Origin: Pseudoips prasinana
Taxonomy: Eukaryota > Arthropoda > Insecta > Lepidoptera > Nolidae
DNA: 64,000 bases
Assembly: GCA_951640165.1 (NCBI GenBank)
Contig: OX621260.1
Location: 25,500,001 to 25,564,000, forward strand
Direction of reading: 5' to 3'
Program-made: the position numbers and the translations under genes
Part shown: in pieces, positions 56,091 to 64,000 of the stretch
Layout: each line of letters starts with the position of its first letter
Position numbering within the stretch: the first letter of the stretch is position 1
Notes under the pieces: model-generated
The model's input: the letters and a program-made list of their open reading frames with translations, nothing else
The model's database searches: none
What the model was told of the DNA's origin: nothing

Positions 56091-56674
56091 TCTATACATA
56101 TAATAAAATCGTAGGAAAACTGTACTTACTCAAAACTGTACATTGAATATTTTTTTAAAAGGATACTTGGGGCGTGATATACTATCGATATCGAAGACAA
56201 ATTATAGTTTTTAGAATTTTTGTCTGTTTGTGTAAATTTTTTTAAAAGGATACTTGGGGCGTGATATACTATCGATATCGAAGACAAATTATAGTTTTTA
56301 GAATTTTTGTCTGTTTGTCTAAATTTTTTTAAAAGGATACTTGGGGCGTGATATACTATCGATATCGAAGACAAATTATAGTTTTTAGAATTTTTGTCTG
56401 TTTGTCTAAATTTTTTTAAAAGGATACTTGGGGCGTGATATACTATCGATATCGAAGCCAAAAATATAGTTTTTAGAATTTTTGTCTGTTTGTCTGTATG
56501 TATGTCCGGGCTAAACTCAAAAAGTACTGCATGGTTTTAGTTCAAATTTTGCATCAATATTACTAAGGGGTCAGATCAACATATAGGCTGCGTATTATCA
56601 CGCTATCGCCTACGGGGAAGGAGCTGTGATAATTTATAAAGTTTAATGCGGGTAAAACCGCGGGGCACAGCTAG
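56091..56674 (+). mobile_element. Helitron-1 with internal 87-bp tandem repeat
   Basis: Starts TCTATACATATAATAAAA at 56091 and ends CCGCGGGGCACAGCTAG at 56674. Four copies of an 87-bp unit (about 56143-56470; GGATACTTGGGGCGTGATAT core) lie in the 5' half, where other copies have one. Units 1-3 share GAAGACAAATTATAG; the last keeps the family GAAGCCAAAAATATAG. Confidence 0.8.
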
Positions 56675-56742
56675 TCATATAATATGGGGACTCTAATTGA
56701 CTTGTGTCGCATCTTACTTCATTAATTATACGAAAAGATAAT

Positions 56743-57084
56743 TTATATATTGTGTTTTTTTGTGCCTTTTGAAGCCGACGTGTTAGCTGCCCACCTGATG
56801 GTAAGTGGTAATCGCTGCTTATGGACATTCGCAATGCCGTCGTGGGGCACAGCAAACCACTGCCTACCATTGCCACTGATTAATACTCTTTTTAAGCCGC
56901 GTTTAAAGAAGGACATGTCGTAGCGCTGGGGAAAAACCGCAGAAGGTATTTCATTCCAGAGCCTGCACGTACGTGGGATGAACGCTGAAAGCGAACCTTC
57001 GTTGACGAGACCGCTTTCAGGTGTCTTAAAAGTCCCCCGTAGGAAAAATCTTACACAAACCCAACTATAAAAGATTTTTAACAT
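56743..57084 (-). pseudogene. LINE reverse-transcriptase C-terminal fragment
   Basis: The minus frame GSLSAFIPRTCRLWNEIPSA, VFPQRYDMSFFKRGLKRVLI, then HDGIANVHKQRLPLTIRW. This LWNxxP...RY.M..FK.. end is typical of lepidopteran Jockey-type LINEs and differs from the copies at 47041 and 53007. Confidence 0.65.
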
Positions 57085-57217
57085 TGTATAACAAAAACCT
57101 GACTAAAACAGGTAAAATAGGTAGAATATGGTAATTCAAATATAATATTTGGTATATAATTCACTCTTAGTGGTATCTAAAGAGTTAGCTGATGCTGTAA
57201 TAATTCGAAAAATCTTT

Positions 57218-57500
57218 CATCATTATCATATCAGCCGAAAGACGTCCACTACTGAAAAAAACCGGCCAAGTGCGAGTGAGTTTCGTGTAAAAATCTTAAT
57301 GCGGTTTACAGAATACATCTACTTACCAAGTTTCAATAGTACAGCTCTTATAGTTACGGAAAAAAGTGGCTGTGACATACGGACGGACAGTCAGACAGAC
57401 ATGACGAATCTATAAGGGTTCCGTTTTTTACCCTTCGGCTACGGAACCCTGAAAAGCCTCCCCAAACATTACCACAATTGCAGGTCTTGCGCTATATGCG
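57218..57500 (-). mobile_element. RTE LINE tail interrupted by REP-B
   Basis: Inverted L-RTE tail at 57218-57255 (ATATCAGCCGAAAGACGTCC) continues at 57458-57500 (GCCTCCCCAAACATTACCAC). An inverted REP-B (57256-57457, CCGGCCAAGTGCGAGTGAGT ... GGCTACGGAACCCTGAAAA) is inserted between. Confidence 0.7.
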
Positions 57501-57531
57501 TTTATTCTAGATGTTCAATTATCAGATAATA

Positions 57532-58812
57532 GGTCTTTACCTATGAAATTGCCGTTTTGTATGAAAAAATTTAAACGAATTTTTTTCATGAATTTTTTTA
57601 TTTGTATTAATCGAAGTAATCACCCATGCAATCAATGCATCTTTGCCATCGCAGTGGCAGTTTATTGATGCCCTTCTTAAAGAAATCAGCTGGACGGGAG
57701 GCAACAAATTCTTCAAAGGCATTTTGTACTGCCTCTCGGGTATTGAATTTTTTTCCCGCCAAGAAGTTATCCAAATTCTGGAAAAAGTAGTAGTCTGTAG
57801 GCGCAAGGTCTGGTGAGTAGGGCGGATGACGGAGAGCTTCCAACCCCAGTTCTTGCAACTTGGAGACCGTCTGCTGTGCAGTATGAGGTCGCGCGTTGTC
57901 GTGCAGGAGCAGCGGAGACGAGCGATTGACCAATGCTGGTTGGAGATGCGCCAGCTTCTCCATCATTGTGCTCAGTTCTTCACAGTACACATCTGCAGTA
58001 ATGCTCACCCCGTTTGGTAAGAAGCTGTGATGAATCACACCGGCGCTAGACCACCAAACAGTGACCATCACTTTTCTAGGGGTAAGTTTTCGTTTAGGGC
58101 ATTGTTTAGGTGCTGAACCAGGATCCAACCAACTTGCTGAGCGCTTGCGGTTATCAAACAGAATCCATTTTTCATCGCAGGTAACAATGCGGTTCAAAAT
58201 TCCTTCATTTGTGTGTCTGTTGAGCAGTGCAAGGCACGTCTCGACGCGTACTTCGCGCTGGCGATCATTGAGTTCGTGGGGCACCCATTTGTCAAGCTTT
58301 TTACCTTGCCAATTTGACGCAAATGGACCAATATTGTTTTGACGCTAACGTCGAAAGCTGCTGCTAATTCAGCCGTAGATTGTGTATCATCAGCTTCCAC
58401 AACCGCCTTTAATTCGTCATTGTCGACCAAAGTCTTCGGACGACCGCGAGGTTCATTTTTCAGGTCGAAATTTCCAGAACGGAAGCGAGCAAACCAATAA
58501 CAGGTGGTGCGTTGGTTTGTAGTGTTAGCTCCGTAAACGTCGTTGATGTTGCGTGCCGCTTGTGCCGCGTTGCTGCCACGACGGTACTCATATTCCATAA
58601 TAACTCGAATTTTTAACGTATCCATGATGACGAAAAAGATTGAAATGCGATGAAAATGTAACACTAATCAATAAAGAAATGACTACTTTTGGAAAAAAGA
58701 ATCCATGTTTTTAAAATAAAATTAATTTGAAATTAGAATTCTTAGCCAAACAAAAATTATTTTGATTTGAAATGGCCAGTACTGCAGAACGGCAATTTCA
58801 TAGGTAAAGACC
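57532..58812 (-). mobile_element. mariner transposon, full length, 1281 bp
   Basis: TIRs GGTCTTTACCTATGAAATTG (first 20 of 25 matching bases) on both ends, with TA at 57530-57531 and 58813-58814. Length and single gene are typical of mariner. Both ends look intact. Confidence 0.9.
57607..58625 (-). pseudogene. mariner transposase with one frameshift
   Basis: A DD34D cut-and-paste transposase of about 339 codons from ATG 58625 to stop 57607. The N-terminal helix-turn-helix part reads MDTLKIRVIMEYEYRRGSNA, with RGRPKTLVDNDELKAVVEAD. Catalytic motifs follow in the next frame: TCDEKWILFDN (first Asp), LLHDNARPHTAQQTV (second Asp), YSPDLAPTDYYFF (third Asp). Frames are separated by a one-base loss in the T-run at 58298-58302 (A-run on the coding strand), right before the WVPHELN linker. 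All catalytic residues survive, so inactivation is recent. Confidence 0.88.
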
Positions 58813-58847
58813 TAATATTAATTTTATGGACCCTCTAAATGTAACAT

Positions 58848-58940
58848 TATTATCATCCGCCAAATGACACCCACAGCCCACAGCTGGACAAAGGCTTCAC
58901 CCAAAGATCTCCACAACTGCTGGTCTTGCGATGCCTGCAT
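58848..58940 (-). mobile_element. RTE LINE tail fragment
   Basis: Inverted CCACAGCTGGACAAAGGCTT ... CAACTGCTGGTCTTGCGATG. Confidence 0.6.
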
Positions 58941-59077
58941 CTTAGAATAAAAAATAAAATATATACCTATTACTAATTAGTTTAACCAAACGCTGCTTGC
59001 TTAATAGTATAACTTTTACTACGTTTACACTAGTAAAATACACGCCGCTCTTACGTAACATACTCCTCTATTCTAAG

Positions 59078-59892
59078 GGGCTATGCACACCACGTTTTCT
59101 AAGCGTGCCGTCGACGCGCGTTTATAGCGATACAGACGCGATGCTAATGCCCGTGTGTATCGATACAGACGCGATGCTAACGCGCGGCACCGGCGCGTCT
59201 GTATCGATACAAACGACAACAAACTGCACCGTAGGATAAAAGCGCGCCCTTCTGTGAGGCAGTCTTGCTGCAGAAGGAGGCCGCCGAGCGGGATCGGGAA
59301 CGAGCCGATCCCGCTCGTAGGCGGAGGAGGCGTCGGGGCGGCGGCGGCAGCCGTTAGTCCAATTCCCCTCGGGGCCGCGGCGGCAATGTGATAAGTGTCC
59401 TCTACTGCCGCCACGTACAAGCAGCTCCGGGATAACAGCGGTCTGTCTGTGGTGCAGTCGCTGTGCCGTACTGGCAGGAGTCGGCAATAGGGGAGGGCAA
59501 TCCAAAGGAATCCTCCCAGGGTACGTGTCCCGATCATCTGGGACATGGCGCAAAAGGGGGTACCGGAGCAGCATACCCGCGTTCCCGGGACTCCCCCATC
59601 AGGCGCCAGGAGAAGTCCACGGCAGGTAGGTTTAGTCGGTGCAAGTCCGACATACCCACCCGCAGACACTTTTTGCGGGTGGCATGCGAAGGCATTCCCC
59701 CTGCCTAAACATAAAAAAAAAGAAAAAAAAAAGGATAAACGCGCGCCGTCGCTCGCCGCGTCAACGCGATGCTAACGCGGTACAAACGCGCGGCACCGGC
59801 GTGGTTCTATCGATACACACGCGATGATAACGCGCGATTTGGAAACGCGAGTCGACGGCTCGCTTAAAAAGCGTGGTGTGCATAGGCTCTAA
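59078..59892. mobile_element. CpG-rich TIR element with a retroelement inserted in it
   Basis: Outer ends GCTATGCACACCACGTTTT (59082) and its near complement (AAAGCGTGGTGTGCATAG, to 59885). Subterminal parts are CGCG-dense and contain repeats of ATCGATACAGACGCGATGCT. The centre is a foreign insert (59240-59740). Confidence 0.6.
59240..59740 (+). mobile_element. GC-rich LINE 3' UTR-type insert with poly-A and target duplication
   Basis: Runs from about 59243 to an A-rich end near 59733. The sequence AGGATAAAAGCGCGCC before it and AGGATAAACGCGCGCC after it is the probable target duplication. Body blocks GTGTCCTCTACTGCCGCCAC and CAATAGGGGAGGGCAATCC recur at 24390-24480. Includes a GAGCGGGATCGG/CCGATCCCGCTC palindrome at 59286-59317. 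Confidence 0.55.
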
Positions 59893-60261
59893 AACAAAGT
59901 AGCTACATATCTATTTACGTATATGATATCCCCGCGGACCTAGCCAAACCTAGTCGTTTAAGCAAATAATTCCTTAACAACTTAATTCAACAGCACGCTC
60001 ATGGTAATGAATGTGCCTCGTAGTAGCAGTTCATTACCCAAGTTTTATCAAAAGGAGCCTTGTAACAAGCTTTATCGAGTACTTAGACTGCTCCTTGAGA
60101 ATTGAGAGTAGGTATTACGAATACCAATAATAGTTGAGACGGATAAATGTCTGGAAATAAATATAGCGACCATTTTTTCTTATGATTTTCATAAAAATTC
60201 TTGTTGCCAAAATGTTGCAAGTTCTATTATGTACAGTATTGAGAGTACAGTTAGCTTGAAT
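59893..60261. other. Non-coding stretch
   Basis: AT-rich with no recognised repeat or gene. Confidence 0.4.
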
Positions 60262-60640
60262 TGTATTGACTGACTCGTTGGTCTAGCGGTATCGTGTTCA
60301 CCCGCAGAGAACGAGGTCCTGGGTTCAAATCCCGGGTCGGCCAAAAAGTGATTTTGGGACATTTCTATAAAAAAGAAAAATATCTCAGCATCAGCCCGAA
60401 GTCTGGGAGTTGGCGATATTAAACCCCCATGCCTCGGAGAGCACGTAAAGCCGTTGGTCCTGTGCGTAACCTCTTTCCGGTCGTGTCGCCTAGGCGTCCC
60501 ATCGGATCATGAGAGTGATGGAAAAGAAAGTGCTCCTGTGTTTGCGCACACACTTGAGCACTATAATATGTCCCGCGCAGATGGCTAATCTCTATTGAGA
60601 CCGGCTGCCGTGGCTGAAATTCGGCTAGGAGGATATTATT
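60262..60640 (+). mobile_element. SINE-4 copy, full length
   Basis: Head GACTCGTTGGTCTAGCGGTA with box B GGTTCAAATCCC; middle module GGAGAGCACGTAAAGCCGTT; tail TTGAGCACTATAATATGTCC and GAAATTCGGCTAGGAGGATA. The best-preserved member in the window. Confidence 0.8.
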
Positions 60641-60719
60641 AAGTTAATTTGATTTAGTCATTTTGGTCTATAGGTTAGTACTGCAGATGGGATCTGGGGT
60701 TTGAATTCGGAGTCAACCA

Positions 60720-61375
60720 ACCTACCTGTGTACTAGGTACCACCTAACCGCGATCGCCAACTCGCATGCTAAACGCGGTGACTACGGTAAACCGTTATGG
60801 CACCTTTTGGGGGAGGCTTATGCTCAGCATTAGAGATGTAAAATGACTGAATATGACTAGTCACAATTGTCATAATCATTAAATGACCGGTCATTTACTG
60901 TCAAATTCAGTCAATTTGACTCAAATATAGTCTATTCTCGACTACCACCCAATTATTTATTTATTTAGGAGCCCAATTTATATGCAAGTTTAAATGAAGC
61001 AACGTTTTATTTTCTATTATATCATGAGAGGATAAGACGACATCTAAGTAAATGCGCGAGGCGATGCGACGTTGCCATTTTGTCTTAAATGGACGCATGA
61101 TTAGAAATGTAAAATGATTAACACTATATATAGTAATAATACTATAAGTCATAAAAAACACTTTTTGTTTCAATTTAGAAGTTGCAGACTTTTATCAACG
61201 ACAAAAACTTAAAAGGTACTAAAATATTACTGAAATCAAATTGACTGAAAATGACCATTTTTTGACAGTTAATGACCATTTTTGGCCGTAAATGACAGAC
61301 AGTCTAATTCAGTCACTTTAGTCATTTTCAACACTACTCAACAGTGAAATATCAGGCTAATTATAAGGTACAAAT
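60720..61375 (+). mobile_element. L-Y-like LINE tail split by the hAT-like MITE
   Basis: CGCGATCGCCAACTCGCATG ... GGGGGAGGCTTATGCTCAGCA lies before 60831, and CTCAACAGTGAA resumes after 61336. The MITE thus inserted into this LINE tail. Confidence 0.55.
60831..61336. mobile_element. hAT-like MITE, copy 2
   Basis: 506 bp, same ends as 50831-51335 (TAGAGATG ... CAACACTA). Flanks CTCAGCAT and CTCAACAG agree at 6 of 8 bases, consistent with an 8-bp hAT target duplication. Confidence 0.78.
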
Positions 61376-61626
61376 AGATTCGTATATATAATAAATATGA
61401 TGAAAAATGTGGTCGTAATCCTAAAACAACAGCTTTGTACTAAATGCGTATGAAATTATCTACGGTAAATAACAAAAAAGCAATAAAAATGTCTATGTGT
61501 CTGTTTGTTCCGTTTAATCTTACTTACACCGACAGATAGCTGATGTAATACGTAGGTGTGAATGTAATATATCAGGCAGGTGCCGCCCGCGGCTGGTGCA
61601 AGTCAATTACATATACATACATATAC

Positions 61627-61878
61627 GGTCACCGTAGCCTAGTTGGTAGTGATCCTGCCTACGAAGCTGGTGGTCCTGGGTTCGAATCCCGGTAAGTGCA
61701 AATATTTGTGTGATGAGCACGAATATTTGTTTCTGAGTCATGGATGTTTTCTATGTATATAAGTATTTATGTATCTATATAAGTACGTATATCGTCGCCT
61801 GGTACCCATAGTACAAGCTTTGCTTAGTTTGGGACTAGGATGATCTGTGTGACATTGTCCCCAGATATTATTATTATA
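61627..61878 (+). mobile_element. SINE-2 copy, full length
   Basis: Head TAGCCTAGTTGGTAG, box B GGTTCGAATCC, body to TGTCCCCAGATATTATTATT. Confidence 0.8.
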
Positions 61879-61879
61879 T

Positions 61880-62090
61880 ACGGGCCTCTTGTGCCGCAGG
61901 TTGTGCATTCGATTCCCACCCATGACAGTTATTTGTGTGCATGAACATACCTGTATGCCCAGAGACACGGTGTAATTATCTATATAAGTATGTATTTACA
62001 AAAAAAAAGTAGTATATCAGTTATCTGGTTTCCATAAGTAGTACAAGCTCTACTTAGTTTGGGGTCAGATGGCCGATATTATTATATATA
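61880..62090 (+). mobile_element. SINE-1 copy, head shortened
   Basis: CGGGCCTCTTGTGCCGCAGG lacks most of box A; box B ATTCGATTCCCACCC; body to GGTCAGATGGCCGATATTAT. It directly follows the SINE-2 at 61627. Confidence 0.7.
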
Positions 62091-62164
62091 CATACATACA
62101 TAGACTCACGCCTGTTTCCCAGAGGGGCAGCGATACGACAAACTTACCCTTACCCCATAGTTAA

Positions 62165-62320
62165 ATCATCATCATTACAACTGAAAGAAGTCGCCTGCTG
62201 GACAAGCCTCCCCCCAAGCATCATCTTGAACAGACATACCATAATCACTCAGAAGTGTCATAGAGTATATGTCATAGTACTCAGAAGGAAGCTGCTGCCC
62301 GTCCGCTGGTAGATATTCTG
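62165..62320 (-). mobile_element. L-Y LINE 3' end, decayed
   Basis: Inverted ATCATCATTACAACTGAAAG ... GAAGCTGCTGCCCGTCCGCT. Confidence 0.55.
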
Positions 62321-62454
62321 ATAATTATCATTAAGTTTTTGTTTTGTATACCTAAATATAATCTAAAATAATAAGCATTCAGACAACCGATCGAGCATAT
62401 ATTGTGTTTGCCTACTAAATAATTACTCTAATTGGACCAAATCTCGTGTTCATG

Positions 62455-62832
62455 CCCGCTTGAGTATGTTTCGCCGGACCGTCTCAACTGAGTCGTGTTG
62501 AAACCGGTAGTAGATGAACCCACTGAGTTTGTTTCGCTGGGTCTTCTCAGTTGGGGCGCATTGGATCCGGTGGTAGCATTAAAGCGCGACCGTCGTTATT
62601 AACACAAGGTCCGTCATAATAATAATACCTTGATATAGACAGAATAATTGACAATATGTAGTAAAAATATTAGACTTAAACTAGATAATAAAACATAATA
62701 TCTTGACAATAACTTGATACGAGCTAGCTAAATATCATTGCTATAATAAAAAAAATATATAAATGTTTTCATACAATGTGTACCTAAATATCTATGTTAC
62801 TAGAAATAATAATGTATACAACTATATTACCC
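62455..62832 (+). mobile_element. L-C LINE 3' end
   Basis: CTTGAGTATGTTTCGCCGGA ... CGACCGTCGTTATTAACACA ... ATGTATACAACTATATTAC. Matches the inverted copy at 39811-40235. Confidence 0.65.
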
Positions 62833-62989
62833 AAGCAGCAAAATGTGGTCTAGTAATTGTCCTGGAACCACCATTTCATTAGGACTATAACGGAATAGTA
62901 AGCAATTATAACCACGGAAAAGGGCCCAATTTATAGGCGTATTTTAGCTAATTAAATATCTATAGTAGACTTGGTGAATACCATTTTGA

Positions 62990-63160
62990 CCAATAACGGC
63001 CATATAGTTGGACTATGTAAAACTATTTTCTCCCGCGTAGCCAACTATCAGCGCTTAATGGAACCAATCACGCCAATAGTAACCTTATAGTTAGACCACG
63101 TAGAACTATTTGCTCTCGCAAAGCTAACTATGAGCGCTAAATGGAACCAAACACGACAAT
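62990..63160. repeat. Two imperfect tandem units of about 83 bp
   Basis: Unit one 62994-63073 (TATAGTTGGACTATGTAAAA ... GGAACCAATCACGCCAATA) and unit two 63079-63157 (TATAGTTAGACCACGTAGAA ... GGAACCAAACACGACAATA). They lie just upstream of the candidate gene start, possibly as transposon subterminal repeats. Confidence 0.6.
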
Positions 63161-63671
63161 AACGTACACAGTGAATATCTTACAAGCTCATACAAAGTGA
63201 TGTGAATTGGTGAATGTTGCTATGCACATTTGTAAAGATTAATTAATATTGATAAAGGTAAGTTATTATATTTTTATAATAAATATTATCTAGAATAAGA
63301 GTAGGGTGTTAGTTAACAATAAGTGAAGCCGTGTTTGAATGTGCATGGCGCAGGTATATTTTCGGTGAAGTGTAATAAGTTTTTTGTCAAAATTTTTAAG
63401 CGCCCCTCGAAAGTCACGTTTTCATTAAGTTGAATTTTAAAATAATGTTGGTTTCAGTAAGACATACAACGAAAAGTCGCCATCTTGACAAACTTGGTCT
63501 TCCCAAATACATTAACAAACCGTTATAGGCGTACTTTGTTTAAAAATGGTAAATATCAGAACTATTGCTTGGCCATATTGTTTGGAATTAGAGTTCCGCA
63601 AATATTGTAATGTTACTCTATGTTGTTATTAGGTACCGATGTCTTATTTTCATATTTTTGTTTAGGTGTCA

Positions 63672-64000
63672 GGTGTGAAAATGGTAATGTTTCTGGACGT
63701 CGATAGCTTTATAACTAAAAGGGATTTTCGAGCTTTAAAAATTGTTTGAAATATTTTCTACTTCTATTTTTGTGCTTTCCCTTGCTAACTTGGTTTATTG
63801 TTTCACAGAATCGTGATCAAGACCAAATTAGTGAGATGCCAACGGTCTCTCGAGAAGATACTCGTTCAAATACTACAAGATCACTTCATTTACAACAAAA
63901 CTCGGCTACCATTCAATCCGGTTCAGCAATTTTACCTGTATCTTCTTTTGTCGCGCAAAACCCTCAACTTGTCATAACAGAAGCAGAAGAAACACTGTCA
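63672..64000 (+). CDS. 5' end of an unidentified gene leaving the window
   Basis: The exon 63809-64000 follows TTGTTTCACAG and is open in frame for all 64 codons to the window edge: NRDQDQISEMPTVSREDTRS, NTTRSLHLQQNSATIQSGSA, ILPVSSFVAQNPQLVITEAE. It is rich in Ser, Thr and Gln, like a disordered N-terminus. A preceding exon may end at GTGAAAATG|GTAATG (about 63682), which would place a start codon directly in phase before NRDQ; its acceptor would be TTTTGTTTAG near 63665. A further 5' non-coding exon could end at ATAAAG|GTAAGT near 63258. The family was not recognised. A transposon gene is possible because of the tandem repeats upstream. Confidence 0.45.

Noticed and set aside
56126..56461. 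111-codon frame with a repeated 29-residue unit as a real repeat protein
   Set aside because: The array is the 5' part of a non-autonomous Helitron. The frame stays open only because the 87-bp unit is a multiple of three.
59073..59830. Long overlapping frames on both strands in the GC-rich block
   Set aside because: GC-rich sequence lacks stops in all frames. The proteins are low-complexity and the block is a TIR element with a LINE insert.
1..64000. CRISPR arrays, operons, riboswitches, prophage
   Set aside because: Repeats are dispersed transposable elements and the genes are spliced. Nothing prokaryotic was seen.

Overview
The window looks like a piece of a moth or butterfly (Lepidoptera) nuclear genome. 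It is AT-rich, has spliced genes with GT-AG introns, and is packed with Lepidoptera-type repeats: Helitrons starting TCTATACATATAATAAAA and ending in CTAG, several tRNA-headed SINEs, RTE- and Jockey-type LINE tails, mariner, hAT-like and fold-back elements. No prokaryotic gene or operon is present. Everything was read by eye from the sequence, so family names rest on motif recognition and not on searches.

Only two host genes are well supported. They lie tail to tail in the middle. (1) A plus-strand cytochrome P450 of the mitochondrial clan (CYP333-like) has eight visible exons from 18153 to 26090. Its N-terminal exon with the start codon and mitochondrial presequence was not found. Its introns are full of SINE, LINE, Helitron and TIR insertions. 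(2) A minus-strand tRNA 3-methylcytidine methyltransferase (METTL2 family, Drosophila metl) is complete in four exons, 30514 to 27015, 319 aa. It has a striking extension: a second in-phase splice donor and a second AUG in another frame of exon 1 would give an isoform with a mitochondrial-type leader, resembling METTL8 of vertebrates. A decayed copy of exon 3 lies in intron 1.

Left flank (1-18 kb): mostly repeats. It holds a possible small membrane-protein gene fragment (7252-9340), one RTE insertion whose target-site duplication copies a splice acceptor, and a 2.3 kb TIR element (13352-15626) with a cysteine-rich reading-frame remnant.

Right flank (31-64 kb): LINE reverse-transcriptase fragments (34.2-35.3, 37.1-37.5, 47.1, 53.0-53.6, 56.7-57.0 kb), an internally deleted Helitron with rep/helicase fragments (37564-39224), a full-length mariner with one frameshift (57532-58812), a Helitron with an 87-bp tandem repeat, two near-identical hAT-like MITEs, a 5S-rRNA-derived SINE and several perfect palindromes. 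Several weak candidate exons (41.6, 46.7, 49.0-49.3 kb) cannot be assigned. At the right edge an open exon starts a gene that leaves the window.

Family labels used below: SINE-1 (tRNA head GGGCCTGTTGGCGTGGTTGG), SINE-2 (CACCGTAGCCTAGTTGGTAG), SINE-3 (GACTGCACGTGTGGCGCAGC), SINE-4 (GACTCGTTGGTCTAGCGGTA), SINE-5 (GGCCTGTTAGTCTATTGGTT); LINE tails L-RTE (encodes AGHIARR...EAFVQQWTSFG), L-Y (ends GTGGACGTACTTTGGCTGAC), L-H (ends GAATAAATTTCATTTC), L-C (ends AAAGTCTACGTGAATAAAAA); REP-B (TAGGGTTCCGTAGCCAAATG ... GAGTCCGACTCGCACTTGGC); Helitron-1 (TCTATACATATAATAAAA ... CCGCGGGGCACAGCTAG).
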